Source of the DNA: Citrobacter youngae
GTDB lineage: Bacteria > Pseudomonadota > Gammaproteobacteria > Enterobacterales > Enterobacteriaceae
NCBI RefSeq assembly: GCF_003818115.1
Contig: NZ_RPOI01000007.1
Location: 1-64,000, forward strand
DNA length: 64,000 nt
Direction of reading: 5' to 3'
Shown: positions 38,607 to 48,340 of the stretch, piece after piece
Position numbering within the stretch: position 1 is the first letter of the stretch
Layout: every line of letters starts with the position of its first letter
The notes under the pieces: model-generated
Told to the model about the DNA's origin: nothing
Seen by the model: only the letters and a program-made list of their open reading frames with translations
Database searches by the model: none
Position numbers and translations under genes: made by a program

Positions 38607-38646
38607 ATTATAATGCATACATGCACTGTGCTCAAGTGCATGCATT
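38607..38646 (-). promoter_or_regulatory. higBA promoter with overlapping operator palindrome
   Basis: On the minus strand -35 TTGAGC (38630-38635), 17-base spacer and perfect -10 TATAAT (38607-38612). The inverted repeat AATGCATACATGCACT (38612-38627) and AGTGCATGCATT (38635-38646) covers the -35/spacer, so a bound HigA would block the polymerase. Autorepression is inference from the family. Confidence 0.75.
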
Positions 38647-38726
38647 GACATAAAATGGCGAGATGTTGAGCTGACAGCTAAATCCCTTACAGGGGATAAA
38701 ATATTCTTACATTTAGATAGTTACAG

Positions 38727-39056
38727 TTAACGATCGTAATCTTCTTCCATTCTGCGTTCTTCGTCTTCTAGCTGACGCCGTTCTTGATCAAGTTGGCGCT
38801 GACGGTCATCCAGTTGGCGACGTCGATCTTCAAACTGGCGTCGCCTGTCATCATACTGCCTGCGCCGATCGTCACTCATCTGGCGCTGCCAGCTTTCATC
38901 ACGGGAATCATCATAATCCCGCCCGTTGTCCGGTTTGTATGCGTCGTTTATCGCCTGCTGAATATTACCAATGGCGTCATCGATAATATCGGCCTGCGCC
39001 GAAACGGTGGTCACCATTAGCAGACTGAAAAGAAAGAATGTCAGGGAGCGTTGCAT
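38727..39056 (-). CDS. yjdP: YjdP, small secreted Arg/Asp/Gln-rich protein
   Basis: Conserved enterobacterial protein of unknown function. 109 residues, as in E. coli. A signal peptide (about 1-22, ending VSAQA before DIIDD) precedes a short globular part and a repetitive charged coiled coil (about 50-105) built of RRQ-xDDR/EDR units. The ATG at 39056 is chosen for homology. In K-12 it also lies beside phnP, so it marks the left edge of the replaced region. Confidence 0.93.
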   Translation of the reverse strand: MQRSLTFFLFSLLMVTTVSAQADIIDDAIGNIQQAINDAYKPDNGRDYDDSRDESWQRQMSDDRRRQYDDRRRQFEDRRRQLDDRQRQLDQERRQLEDEERRMEEDYDR

Positions 39057-39125
39057 CAAACCCGCCTCATCAAGAAACACACCCCACGGTAATCAAAGCG
39101 TATTTGCGCGGGTAGCGGAGGAATC

Positions 39126-41390
39126 TCAATTACGTGCGAGTCGCAGCGCCTGCGCCAGTTCTCCTCGGGTAAACGGTTTACGCAATAGCGCCACATCCGG
39201 CAGCGCCGGGTTATGCGCCGGACGTAAATCCTGGCCGCTAATCAGCAGAATGGTGAGCTGGGGGTAGTGCTTCAGCGCATGGTTGACGACATCCACCCCA
39301 CTTAACCCTCCAGGCAGCATTAAGTCGCTGATAAAAATATCAATCTCGGAGGAAGCCGCCAGCATATGCAGCGCCTGCTCGCCGTTGGCGGCCTCCAGCG
39401 TCAGATAGCCCAGCAGATGCAACTGTTCACACAACGTCTGGCGCACGTCGGCCTCATCTTCGAGCACCAGTACCAGCTTTTCACCGCTGTTCGCCGCATG
39501 TTCCGCTATCGGTTCTGCCTGAATCTGTACCGGCACAACGGCACGGGGAAGCTGTAACCGAACCGTGGTTCCCTGCCCGGGGGCGCTTTCAATCTCCACC
39601 CGACCACCGGATTGACGCACAAAGCCGTACACCATCGATAATCCCAGACCGCTGCCGCTGCCGGTCTGTTTGGTGGTGAAAAATGGCTCGAAGACCTGCG
39701 CTTTCACTTCCTGCGACATCCCACTTCCCTGGTCGGCTACCTCCAGCATCACCATGTCCTGCTTACGCCCATCGCTGCGCGTAACCCGTTGATTCCAGGT
39801 GCGGATTTTTATCGTCCCCGTCTGCCCGTCCATGGCGTCACGGGCGTTCATCACCAGATTGATAATGGCGTTTTCCAGTTGGCTGACGTCAATCCACGCG
39901 GGCCAGGCCGGAGACTGGGCTTCAATTTCCAGCGTCAGCGTGGCGGGTAGCGAATGACGCATCAACTCTCCCAGATTCTCCAGCAGCGTTTTCAGCTCTA
40001 CCGCGTGCGGATGCAAAGACTGTTTGCGCGAAAAAGCCAGCAGCCGCTGGGTCAACAGCGCACCACGTTCAGCCGCTTTAAGCGCCCGATTGACCCGTGG
40101 CGCGTCGGGAGAATCCGGATCCACCAGATCCAGACTGCCGATAATCACCGCCAGCAGGTTATTAAAATCATGCGCTAATCCGCCCGTCAGCTGTCCTACC
40201 GCCTTCAGTTTCTGACTGTGCAGCAGCGCTTCCTCCAGCCCCTGACGCTCGGTGCGGTCGATTTCCATCTGCGTGGTTTTTTCTTTCAGCAGCCGGGTGG
40301 TGTGTTCGAGCGACGCCGTATTGCGGGCAAAGACGCTAAAGGCACGCGCCAGCTCGCCCAGCTCATCGCGCCGTTGCAGGGCCGGGACGCTGACGTCTGA
40401 TTCCCCATGCGCCAGCCGGGTCATCGCCCGCGAAATGGCTGTCAGGTTGGAACCGAGATTGCGGTAGATATACCACCCGGCAAAACCGGTGATCACCACC
40501 GCCAGCAGCGCAAACGCCAAAATAAACAACGCGCCGGATTGCAGTTCCCGATGACTTTGCGCCACCCGCTGTTCGGAGATAATCGCCACCTGCGAGGCAT
40601 ACTGGTTGATATCGCTGTTGAGGATCGCCACCAACGCTTTGATGTGGAACATATACCAGCTGATCGCCAGATCGCTTTGTTCCAGTGCCGACGAAAGCGG
40701 CTCCAGCTTATGCAACTCCTGGTTGAAATCGTTGAGGATGTTGCTAATCAGGAGGTTGCTGGTTTGCAGAGGTAGCGCGGGCATCACCTCGTCCAGTTGT
40801 TTGATCACCGAACGCGGCGTGGGGGTTTCAATGGCAGCCACAATTAAGCGGTCTATTTGTCCCAGCAGCACGTCATCCTGCGCGCCGGTCAGCTTTTGCA
40901 GGTGACGCAAATAACTTTGATTCTGATACAGCGAACTGAGCAGCGCGTTACGTTCCAGGTGCCGCCGCTGACCGCGCTGCAACATACCTTCCACGCTGCT
41001 TTGTAGCTCCTGGCTGCGCTGGATAATTCGCTCGACCAGCACCGGCTCCTGCTGCGCCAGCGGTGCGGTAGCCAGTTGTTCCAGCGACTGCTTCAGCGCC
41101 CTTTGCGTCTCCTGCAGCCGCTCCGCTTCACCTTTGTATTCCAGTGCGCCAACCACCTGCGACAGCCGCACCGCCGCTGTCGCGACGTTTGCCGTATCAC
41201 GCGCCAGATTCATGCTGCCGGTCATATCGTCAACGGTTTGCTGCTGCACCTGCTCCTGGATCTGGCTGGCATGCTGAAATCCCAGCACCGCCACACCGCT
41301 CACCATCAGCGTGACCGCCACCACCAGCAGATTAAAGAACAGTAATCGTCCACGCGCACTGGCGAAAAAGTGACGTCCCGGTTGCGGCAT
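39126..41390 (-). CDS. Hybrid sensor histidine kinase of the sugar locus
   Basis: Membrane sensor with its own receiver. 754 residues from the ATG at 41390 (GGAG upstream). Order: TM1 near 16-38; a mainly helical periplasmic domain to about 285; TM2 near 290-312; HAMP; coiled coil; H-box [13 protein letters not shown] (about 415); N-box [11 protein letters not shown]-boxes DQGSGMS and [14 protein letters not shown]; a receiver (about 630-750) with EDEAD, acceptor ISDLMLPGG and RKPF. No HPt domain is seen. It is divergent from the ABC operon, and its likely partner regulator is about 15 kb away at 56090-56821. The ligand is unknown. Confidence 0.85.
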   Translation of the reverse strand: MPQPGRHFFASARGRLLFFNLLVVAVTLMVSGVAVLGFQHASQIQEQVQQQTVDDMTGSMNLARDTANVATAAVRLSQVVGALEYKGEAERLQETQRALKQSLEQLATAPLAQQEPVLVERIIQRSQELQSSVEGMLQRGQRRHLERNALLSSLYQNQSYLRHLQKLTGAQDDVLLGQIDRLIVAAIETPTPRSVIKQLDEVMPALPLQTSNLLISNILNDFNQELHKLEPLSSALEQSDLAISWYMFHIKALVAILNSDINQYASQVAIISEQRVAQSHRELQSGALFILAFALLAVVITGFAGWYIYRNLGSNLTAISRAMTRLAHGESDVSVPALQRRDELGELARAFSVFARNTASLEHTTRLLKEKTTQMEIDRTERQGLEEALLHSQKLKAVGQLTGGLAHDFNNLLAVIIGSLDLVDPDSPDAPRVNRALKAAERGALLTQRLLAFSRKQSLHPHAVELKTLLENLGELMRHSLPATLTLEIEAQSPAWPAWIDVSQLENAIINLVMNARDAMDGQTGTIKIRTWNQRVTRSDGRKQDMVMLEVADQGSGMSQEVKAQVFEPFFTTKQTGSGSGLGLSMVYGFVRQSGGRVEIESAPGQGTTVRLQLPRAVVPVQIQAEPIAEHAANSGEKLVLVLEDEADVRQTLCEQLHLLGYLTLEAANGEQALHMLAASSEIDIFISDLMLPGGLSGVDVVNHALKHYPQLTILLISGQDLRPAHNPALPDVALLRKPFTRGELAQALRLARN

Positions 41391-41504
41391 ATCACGCTCC
41401 GTGAAGAAAAATCGCAATATGACAAATATGAACGGCTTCTGACATTTTGCATTTACATTCCTGTGATGGACTGCTGATATCGGCCACCCCACAGGAGATC
41501 CGCC
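41391..41504. promoter_or_regulatory. Divergent promoter region of sensor kinase and ABC operon
   Basis: 114 bases hold both promoters. Direct repeats ATGA (41419, 41428; 9 apart) and CATT (41443, 41450, 41456) have the spacing expected of OmpR-type regulator half-sites. CAGGAG precedes the transporter ATG. Assignment of a binding site is inference. Confidence 0.35.
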
Positions 41505-43028
41505 ATGAGCAGGACACCGGTTCTGGAGATGCGCAACATTGCCAAAGCGTTTGGCAAATTTTACGCGCTGAAAGGGGTCGATTTAACGGTCTGGCCGGGC
41601 GAGATTCATGCCCTGATGGGCGAGAACGGTGCGGGGAAAAGCACCCTGATGAAGATCCTCGCGGGCGCCTATACCGCCACCAGCGGGGAGATCCTGATTG
41701 ACGGTCAGCCGTTTCACATTCGTGGGCCAAAGGATGCGCTGAGCGCAGGCATCACGCTGATTTACCAGGAGATGCAGCTCGCGCCAAACCTGACGGTGGC
41801 GGAAAATATCTTTCTTGGCAGCGAGCTGTCGCGCGGCGGTCTGGTCCAGCGTAAAGAGATGATCATGCAGTCACAGAAGGTTATCGACCGACTCGGCGCC
41901 CAGTTTAAGGCCAGCGACCGGGTAATGACGCTGACCATCGCCGAACAGCAGCAGGTAGAAATCGCCCGCGCCCTGCACCGTAACAGCCGCATTCTGGTGA
42001 TGGATGAACCCACCGCCGCCCTCTCCTCCCGTGAAACCCACCGCCTGTTTGAACTGATCATGCGCCTGCGCGATGAGGGGATGGCGATTATCTACATCAG
42101 CCACCGCATGGCGGAAGTGTACGAACTCTCCGATCGCGTCAGCGTCCTGCGCGACGGGCAATACGTCGGCAGCCTGACTCGCGACAAACTCAACGCCCCG
42201 GAGCTGGTGCGCATGATGGTGGGCCGTCCGTTAAGCGATCTGTTCAACAAAGAGCGCGATATTCCTTTGGGTAAAGCGCGCCTTAACGTCCACCACCTGA
42301 CCGACGGCAATAAAGTCCAACCGTGCAGCTTACTGGTGCGCTCCGGGGAGATTGTCGGCCTCGCGGGCTTAGTCGGCGCCGGGCGTTCCGAACTGGCACA
42401 GTTGATTTTTGGCGTGCGCAAAGCCATCGGCGGCATGATTGAAGTGGACGGTGAACCGGTGGTTGTCCACTCCCCGCGCGAGGCGATTGATCACGGCATT
42501 GGTTTTCTGACGGAGAACCGCAAAGAACAGGGGCTGTTTCTGGAGCTGGCAGCGGCAGAGAACATCACCATGGCGACGCTGGAGCGCGACGCCACCTGGG
42601 GCATGCTCGATCGCAAAAAGGCGCAGGCGATTTCCGATGACGCCATCAAATTGCTCAACATCCGCGTGCCGCATGCACAGGTCCGCGCAGGCGGCTTGTC
42701 CGGCGGCAATCAACAAAAGCTGTTGATTTCACGCTGGGTGGCGATCGGCCCACGCATCTTGATCCTCGATGAACCGACGCGCGGCGTGGACGTCGGCGCC
42801 AAAAGCGAGATCTACCGGATCATGAACGATATGGCGCGCAAAGGCGTGGCGATCCTAATGATCTCCAGCGAACTGCCGGAAGTGGTCGGGATGAGCGATC
42901 GCGTGTACGTCATGCGCGAAGGCAGCATTGCCGGCGAGCTGGACGGGAAAAGCATTACCCAGGAAAACATTATGACGCTGGCAACCGGCGTGAACGACTC
43001 CCATCATCAGGCGGTGCCCCATGAATAA
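41505..43028 (+). CDS. Sugar ABC transporter ATP-binding protein (RbsA/XylG/AlsA type)
   Basis: Double-nucleotide-binding-domain ATPase of a CUT2 sugar importer. 507 residues. NBD1: Walker [10 protein letters not shown] (about 38-46), Walker [13 protein letters not shown]2: degenerate P-loop [10 protein letters not shown], signature [14 protein letters not shown], Walker [20 protein letters not shown]. The 3' end overlaps the permease by 8 bases. The substrate is not evident from sequence; with the isomerase, aldolase and kinase at 53522-56084 a pentose or hexose such as D-lyxose is a reasonable guess. Confidence 0.93.
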   Translation: MSRTPVLEMRNIAKAFGKFYALKGVDLTVWPGEIHALMGENGAGKSTLMKILAGAYTATSGEILIDGQPFHIRGPKDALSAGITLIYQEMQLAPNLTVAENIFLGSELSRGGLVQRKEMIMQSQKVIDRLGAQFKASDRVMTLTIAEQQQVEIARALHRNSRILVMDEPTAALSSRETHRLFELIMRLRDEGMAIIYISHRMAEVYELSDRVSVLRDGQYVGSLTRDKLNAPELVRMMVGRPLSDLFNKERDIPLGKARLNVHHLTDGNKVQPCSLLVRSGEIVGLAGLVGAGRSELAQLIFGVRKAIGGMIEVDGEPVVVHSPREAIDHGIGFLTENRKEQGLFLELAAAENITMATLERDATWGMLDRKKAQAISDDAIKLLNIRVPHAQVRAGGLSGGNQQKLLISRWVAIGPRILILDEPTRGVDVGAKSEIYRIMNDMARKGVAILMISSELPEVVGMSDRVYVMREGSIAGELDGKSITQENIMTLATGVNDSHHQAVPHE

Positions 43029-44016
43029 TCCAACCACTCCCCAGCAGGTGGTGAAATCCGCCTCCGCAAAAAAAATGCTGATGAGCGATCTGATGCAAAC
43101 GGTCGGTATCTTACCGATTCTCATCCTGATAGTGGCGGTGTTTGGCTTTATCGCGCCTAACTTTTTTACCGAAAGCAACCTGCTGAATATTACCCGCCAG
43201 GCGTCGATCAACATCGTGCTGGCCGCTGGCATGACCTTCATTATTTTAACCGGCGGCATCGATCTTTCGGTTGGTTCGATTCTCGGCACCACCGCAGTAG
43301 CGGCGATGGTGGTTTCGCTGATCCCGGAATTTGCCATGCTGTCAGTGCCTGCTGCACTGTTGCTCGGCATGGTGCTGGGGTTGTTTAACGGTGCGCTGGT
43401 CGCTTTTGCCGGCCTGCCGCCGTTTATCGTCACGCTTGGAACCTATACGGCGCTGCGCGGCGCGGCCTATCTGCTGGCGGATGGCACGACGGTGATTAAC
43501 TCCAACATCAGCTTTGAGTGGATCGGCAACAACTATCTCGGCCCGGTTCCATGGCTGGTGGTCATTGCGCTGGCGGTGGTGGTGGTGTGCTGGTTCATTC
43601 TTAGGCGCACCACACTCGGCGTTCATATCTATGCGGTTGGCGGCAATATGCAGGCCGCGCGCTTAACCGGGATCAAAGTGTGGCTGGTGCTGCTGTTCGT
43701 CTACGGCATGAGCGGTTTGCTCTCAGGTCTTGGCGGAGTGATGAGCGCCTCGCGGCTGTACAGCGCCAACGGCAACTTAGGCATGGGTTATGAGCTGGAC
43801 GCCATCGCGGCGGTGATCCTCGGCGGCACCAGCTTTGTTGGCGGGATCGGCACCATCACCGGCACGCTGGTGGGGGCGTTGATCATCGCCACGCTGAATA
43901 ACGGCATGACGCTGATGGGCGTCTCCTATTTTTGGCAATTGGTGATCAAAGGGGCGGTGATCATCATAGCGGTGCTGATCGACAAATACCGTACCCGACA
44001 CCATCAAAGTGCATAA
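43021..44016 (+). CDS. Sugar ABC transporter permease (RbsC type)
   Basis: Membrane subunit of the CUT2 importer. 331 residues with 8-10 hydrophobic segments. Family blocks include [49 protein letters not shown] and [20 protein letters not shown]. Overlaps the ATPase gene by 8 bases and is followed 29 bases later by the binding protein, the usual rbsA-C-B style order. Confidence 0.94.
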   Translation: MNNPTTPQQVVKSASAKKMLMSDLMQTVGILPILILIVAVFGFIAPNFFTESNLLNITRQASINIVLAAGMTFIILTGGIDLSVGSILGTTAVAAMVVSLIPEFAMLSVPAALLLGMVLGLFNGALVAFAGLPPFIVTLGTYTALRGAAYLLADGTTVINSNISFEWIGNNYLGPVPWLVVIALAVVVVCWFILRRTTLGVHIYAVGGNMQAARLTGIKVWLVLLFVYGMSGLLSGLGGVMSASRLYSANGNLGMGYELDAIAAVILGGTSFVGGIGTITGTLVGALIIATLNNGMTLMGVSYFWQLVIKGAVIIIAVLIDKYRTRHHQSA

Positions 44017-44045
44017 CAACAACATCTTACTTCGAGGAATACAGC

Positions 44046-44987
44046 ATGAGATTGAAGCCCTTAGTGACCGCGCTCTGTGCTGGCGCACTGCTTGCTAGCG
44101 CTCCGTTTGTGCAGGCAAAAGAACTGAAATCGATCGGCGTTACGGTGGGCGACCTGGCGAACCCGTTCTTCGTGCAAATAACCAAAGGCGCGGAGCTGGA
44201 AGCGCGCAAACTGGCCGGTGATAACGTCAAAGTGACGTTGGTTTCCAGCGGCTACGATCTGGGGCAACAGGTGTCGCAAATCGACAACTTTATTGCCGCC
44301 AAAGTCGACATGATTATCCTTAACGCCGCCGACTCCAAAGGCATCGGCCCGGCGGTTAAACGCGCGAAAGACGCCGGGATCGTGGTGGTTGCCGTTGACG
44401 TGGCGGCGGAAGGCGCAGACGCGACCATTACTTCCGATAACACTCAGGCAGGTGAAATGGCCTGTAAATACATTACCGACCGTCTGAAAGGCAAGGGCAA
44501 CGTCGTCATTATCAACGGGCCGCCGGTATCTGCCGTCCAGAACCGTGTGGAAGGCTGCCAGACCGAATTTAAACGCCACCCGGACATCAAGGTGCTGTCG
44601 CATAACCAAAACGCCAAAGGCAGTCGCGAAGGCGGGCTGGAGATCATGACCGCGTTGCTGGCGGCGAATCCGAAGATCGACGGCGTGTTTGCGATTAACG
44701 ATCCCACGGCGATCGGCGCCGATCTGGCGGCAAAACAGGCGCAGCGTAGCGAATTCTTTATTGTCGGCGTAGATGGATCCCCAGACGGTGAAGAAGCACT
44801 GAAGCGCGAAAACTCACTATTTGTGGCGACGCCAGCACAAGATCCACAGGTGATGGCTGCCAAAGCGGTCGAAATCGGTTATGACATATTGCAGGGGAAA
44901 CCCGCCCCGAAAGAACCCGTGCTGATCCCGGTGACGATGATCGATAAAAACAACGTCGGCAGTTATAAGGGTTGGACGGTTAAATAA
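44046..44987 (+). CDS. Sugar ABC transporter periplasmic binding protein (RbsB type)
   Basis: Ribose-binding-protein-like receptor. 313 residues. A signal peptide (about 1-24, ending VQA before KELK) precedes a two-lobed periplasmic-binding-protein fold: IGVTVGDLANPFFVQITKGA, MIILNAADSKGIGPAVKRAK, VAVDVAAEGADATITSDN and GVFAINDPTAIGADLAA. The ATG at 44046 has GAGGAA upstream. Last gene before the terminator that marks the left edge of the T6SS islet. Confidence 0.94.
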   Translation: MRLKPLVTALCAGALLASAPFVQAKELKSIGVTVGDLANPFFVQITKGAELEARKLAGDNVKVTLVSSGYDLGQQVSQIDNFIAAKVDMIILNAADSKGIGPAVKRAKDAGIVVVAVDVAAEGADATITSDNTQAGEMACKYITDRLKGKGNVVIINGPPVSAVQNRVEGCQTEFKRHPDIKVLSHNQNAKGSREGGLEIMTALLAANPKIDGVFAINDPTAIGADLAAKQAQRSEFFIVGVDGSPDGEEALKRENSLFVATPAQDPQVMAAKAVEIGYDILQGKPAPKEPVLIPVTMIDKNNVGSYKGWTVK

Positions 44988-45038
44988 ATCCTGAACCGAC
45001 TGATGCTCTCCTGCCACAAAGAGAGTCAAAGAAGCAAG

Positions 45039-45056
45039 AGCGCCCGTCAGGGCGCT
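45039..45056. terminator. Terminator hairpin between the ABC operon and the T6SS islet
   Basis: AGCGCCC (45039-45045), loop GTCA, GGGCGCT (45050-45056). It lies between convergent operons and may serve both. T tracts are weak on each side. Confidence 0.65.
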
Positions 45057-45060
45057 TATC

Positions 45061-46467
45061 TCATAAATACTGAGAGTAATAAATATCCATTTTCTCCTCT
45101 ATATTATGACTCAGTATAAAAGAAAAAATCATAACCGCCGTGTAAATAACCGGAATACCAATAACTAAAGGTGTAAACGTATACCAGGGGTGACTTTGGA
45201 ACAGTTCCAGTGGTACGAGACTTACAAATCCTATACACCATAAAATAATGGCGCACAATTTTATTATTCTCCAATAATCATCGAAATCCAGCTTATCAAG
45301 TGCCGGACAAGATCCTGGATATTTAGCAGCTATTATGCCAGATTGAATAGTGTCTGCAGATGTACTGGCGAATAACTGATGGCCTTGACCATATTTTGCA
45401 GCATCCGCAGCCAACGCCAATACAACCCAGCGCTGAACCTCTGTGCTTTGCCCAGTTACGGCCTCCAGTTCATATCGACTATCGGCCAGAATACTCGTTT
45501 TTGCGTTTTCTATTCCACTAAACAATACGAATTTTGACTGCTTATCCAGTGAGTTGAACCATAGTTTTTTAATCTTACTAACATCCACTTGCTGTGCAGA
45601 AAGATATGTACTTACGATTTCATCAAGATAGTAAGGGGTACTGTCCATCATGCGTAATAAATATAAAGGTGTGTCTTTATCTTCAAGCAGTTTCGTACTG
45701 GTGAAAATAAAAGCATTAGCACTTTCGAAGAAATCATAATTATTTTCATTATGCAATTCAACTGCAATAACAAGGCTATTTTCAGACATATTTAAATCAA
45801 CCCAATCATTTATTAAAAAATAATCAGGACATTCGTAAAGGATATTAATTTTTCCGACCTTATCGTTGGGGATGCCCAGACTTGCCAGTACCGCCTTAAA
45901 ACTATTACCGATAGTGTCATCCGCTCCCTTAACATACATCCAGGTATTAAAAGGCCGATAATCCCTGACAAGAGAATCTTTGAGGGGCTCTATCAACTGC
46001 CTTAGCACTTTATCAACTCTGGTGTCATCCATTGAGTCAACTTCAATATCAATTCGTAACGGCGTTGCAGAACCTGCTGGCGCTTCACCCTCTAGTTTCT
46101 GAATTTTTAATGCCAGTTCAGGTACCGGGAGAATGGATGAATAGTCTAAAAGAGGCAATGCTCGTATTGCCCAGTTTTTCCACCTATTCATACCATACAG
46201 CTCAAGATAACCCGCATAGTAACATGGAAAATATATAACACCGTAAATGATTACCACCACACACCAGATTGCTAACACTATTAGCGACGGGATACCTATT
46301 GCATTCCATATCAGATCATCAGGAACCTTCTTGTCCTGCAACCAGCTGAATATATTGTACGTTATAAAAAACAGAAATATAGCACAGCTAATGATCAGCA
46401 CAATATTAAGCGGGAATTGTTCTGGCTCCTGATACGGATTCTTGTTTGGTCTCTTCCATTTATTCAT
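45061..46467 (-). CDS. Membrane protein downstream of PAAR, possible Tla3-type lipase adaptor
   Basis: 468 residues. Two membrane segments near the N-terminus (about 22-42, 55-80) and two near the C-terminus (about 392-415, 422-448) flank a large soluble domain with IDIEVDSMDDTRVDKVLRQL and NSFKAVLASLGIPNDKVGKI. I do not recognise it with certainty. In Pseudomonas the Tle3 lipase is loaded on VgrG by an adaptor, Tla3 (DUF2875), encoded in the same cluster, and this gene has the right company to be its counterpart. The DNA is AT-rich compared with the backbone. It starts in a 4-base overlap with the PAAR stop and is last in the operon. Confidence 0.6.
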   Translation of the reverse strand: MNKWKRPNKNPYQEPEQFPLNIVLIISCAIFLFFITYNIFSWLQDKKVPDDLIWNAIGIPSLIVLAIWCVVVIIYGVIYFPCYYAGYLELYGMNRWKNWAIRALPLLDYSSILPVPELALKIQKLEGEAPAGSATPLRIDIEVDSMDDTRVDKVLRQLIEPLKDSLVRDYRPFNTWMYVKGADDTIGNSFKAVLASLGIPNDKVGKINILYECPDYFLINDWVDLNMSENSLVIAVELHNENNYDFFESANAFIFTSTKLLEDKDTPLYLLRMMDSTPYYLDEIVSTYLSAQQVDVSKIKKLWFNSLDKQSKFVLFSGIENAKTSILADSRYELEAVTGQSTEVQRWVVLALAADAAKYGQGHQLFASTSADTIQSGIIAAKYPGSCPALDKLDFDDYWRIIKLCAIILWCIGFVSLVPLELFQSHPWYTFTPLVIGIPVIYTAVMIFSFILSHNIEEKMDIYYSQYL

Positions 46468-46724
46468 TTACTTATCCCCGCCGTTGGCAGTGTGGTTTTT
46501 ATTGCACAACCGCAAGCAGCCCTACACCCATCCACAACAACGCCTCTACCGTCCATTGTCCAGGTTGGTTCAAAATCAAGTATGGGAAAGGTCCCTTTAT
46601 GCGCAATACAAAAAACAGTATCCCCCATTAAAGCAACAGGGATTCCCATAAACTTGCTACCAGAAGCTTTGTTCACATATCCACCGTTTTCCAGCGGGTC
46701 ATTTAGTCTGATTACACCTTTCAT
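46464..46724 (-). CDS. PAAR-domain spike-tip protein
   Basis: Caps the VgrG spike of a type VI secretion system and helps recruit cargo. 86 residues from the ATG at 46724, which has GGGGA at good spacing; an open frame to 46739 would add five residues. PAAR features: IRLNDPLENGGYV near the start, PVALMGDTVFCIAHKG, GRGVVVDG and CGCAIKT. It has no C-terminal toxin extension. It follows the second immunity gene by one base. Confidence 0.85.
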   Translation of the reverse strand: MKGVIRLNDPLENGGYVNKASGSKFMGIPVALMGDTVFCIAHKGTFPILDFEPTWTMDGRGVVVDGCRAACGCAIKTTLPTAGISK

Positions 46725-46725
46725 A

Positions 46726-47505
46726 TTATTTCCCCGCATTCAGGTCGCAGTGCATCCGCGTCCAGCCCTTATAGCCCACCACTTCTGGTTCTTTGTCCGG
46801 CAGATTTTGATAGTTAGCCTTATAACCCTCCGTTAAATGGGCTAAGGATGCTTTCATAAATACCACCGTTCCCCAGGCAGCTTCTGGAAACTCAGGACTG
46901 GTATGACCGTCCACATACTCGCCACTGGATTTATGTTTGCCTGGCCTGTAGAGATAATACGTGTCATCAAAGTATTGATAATCAATACCCGGACCACCCG
47001 GCTTTAAACGCGGGTCGTCAAATGGGTATGAACTCATATATAAATGATTCTGCGCCGTGGTAATAAACGTCTGGTTATTGACCACCACCACTCTTTTTAT
47101 TTCTTTTCCTTCCGGATAGTCACGCATAACCCCATCGGAGTTTCTTTCCAGCGCCCGGGAAGAGGCCATATAGTCTGCTACCTGCCACGTTTGTCCGTAA
47201 TCTTTAGATATCTTGTAAGCATCTGGCTCCCATCGTGGTATCAGAATATACTTATCTGATGGGTGAATATATACACCGGAAAAGATCTGATACGTTGAAT
47301 AAACGCCATTTACTAATTCTTTATGTATATTCCGCCTGATATCATGATACCAAAGCGCTCCCTCACAATTATAGCCTTTTAATTCCAGATATCGGTTATC
47401 ATCATAGCGATAAATAATCTGTGAGGGTGTTCTTTTTGTACAGGCAGCGATAGCACATAGCGAAATAGTTCCGATCATTATTTTTAACGCACTTCCCTTA
47501 TTCAT
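46726..47505 (-). CDS. Tli3-like T6SS immunity lipoprotein, copy 2
   Basis: Probable periplasmic immunity protein against the adjacent lipase. 259 residues. The signal ends in a lipobox (SLCAIAAC, Cys near 22), so it should be a lipoprotein. The C-terminal 100 residues are nearly identical to copy 1 (shared DDPRLKPGGPGIDYQYFD, YRPGKHKSSGEYV, YKANYQNLPDKEPEVVGYK), while the N-terminal and middle parts differ clearly. A relic of the lipase gene end lies just upstream (47515-47550). It may protect against a former or foreign effector variant. Confidence 0.75.
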   Translation of the reverse strand: MNKGSALKIMIGTISLCAIAACTKRTPSQIIYRYDDNRYLELKGYNCEGALWYHDIRRNIHKELVNGVYSTYQIFSGVYIHPSDKYILIPRWEPDAYKISKDYGQTWQVADYMASSRALERNSDGVMRDYPEGKEIKRVVVVNNQTFITTAQNHLYMSSYPFDDPRLKPGGPGIDYQYFDDTYYLYRPGKHKSSGEYVDGHTSPEFPEAAWGTVVFMKASLAHLTEGYKANYQNLPDKEPEVVGYKGWTRMHCDLNAGK

Positions 47506-47514
47506 AATTTATCC

Positions 47515-47550
47515 TTAAACGTTAAGCGGTTTGGGCATATCCCATTGCCG
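47515..47550 (-). pseudogene. Relic of the Tle3-like gene 3' end between the two immunity genes
   Basis: Read on the minus strand these bases encode RQWDMPKPLNV and a stop, against LQWDMPKILNV and a stop at the end of the intact lipase gene (48341). The 9-base spacer from stop to the next ATG is also alike in both places (AATTTATCC against AACTCATCC on the plus strand). This can only be the leftover 3' tip of a second lipase copy. Confidence 0.85.
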
Positions 47551-47551
47551 A

Positions 47552-48331
47552 TTATTTCCCCGCATCCATATCGCAGTGCATCCGGGTCCAGCCCTTATAG
47601 CCCACCACTTCCGGTTCTTTGTCCGGCAGGTTTTGATAGTTGGCCTTATAACCTTCCGTTAAATGGGCTAAGGATGCTTTCATAAACACCACCGTTCCCC
47701 AGGCGCGCCCTGGCGATTCAGGTCTCATATGGCCGTTCACATACTCGCCACTGGATTTATGCTTGCCTGGTCTGTAGAGATAATACGTGTCATCAAAGTA
47801 TTGATAATCTATACCCGGACCACCCGGCTTTAAGCGCGGGTCGTCAAAAGGGTATGAGCTCAGATATAAATGTCCTTGTGCAGTGGAAATAAATGCCTGA
47901 TTATTAACCACCACCACTCTTTTTATTTCTTTTCCTTCAGGTCTATCTACCATATTCCCATCAGAATTTTTCTCTTGCCCCTGAGATGGGGACATATACG
48001 TTGCGACCTGCCACGTTTGTCCATAGTCTTTAGATATTGTATATGCACCGGGTTCCCATTCAGGAATAAAGATGTATTTATCCGATGGATGGATATATAT
48101 CCCAGAGAATATCCTGAAGGAAGCAAATACTCCATCATATATCTCTTTATGAATATTTTTTTTACCATCGTGATACCAAAGTGCTCCCTCACAATAATAG
48201 CCTTTTAACTCCAGATAACGATTATCGTCATAACGATAAATAACCTGTGAGGGTGTTTTTTTTGTACAGCCAGAGATAACACATAGTGAAATTGCTACGA
48301 CGATTACGCTTACCACATTTCCCATTATCAT
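47552..48331 (-). CDS. Tli3-like T6SS immunity lipoprotein, copy 1
   Basis: 259 residues, directly after the lipase gene (9 bases) and so the likely cognate immunity protein. Lipobox ISLCVISGC with Cys near 22 follows a hydrophobic segment. The mature protein starts TKKTPSQVIYRYDDNRYLEL and shares this stretch with copy 2 (TKRTPSQIIYRYDDNRYLEL). Divergence is concentrated in the middle third, and the last 100 residues are almost the same. The family name rests on my recollection of Tle3/Tli3 clusters. Confidence 0.77.
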   Translation of the reverse strand: MIMGNVVSVIVVAISLCVISGCTKKTPSQVIYRYDDNRYLELKGYYCEGALWYHDGKKNIHKEIYDGVFASFRIFSGIYIHPSDKYIFIPEWEPGAYTISKDYGQTWQVATYMSPSQGQEKNSDGNMVDRPEGKEIKRVVVVNNQAFISTAQGHLYLSSYPFDDPRLKPGGPGIDYQYFDDTYYLYRPGKHKSSGEYVNGHMRPESPGRAWGTVVFMKASLAHLTEGYKANYQNLPDKEPEVVGYKGWTRMHCDMDAGK

Positions 48332-48340
48332 AACTCATCC

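Noticed and set aside
46417-46836. Plus-strand open frame of 139 codons across the PAAR gene
   Set aside because: Shadow of the minus-strand operon; no ribosome site and no family resemblance.
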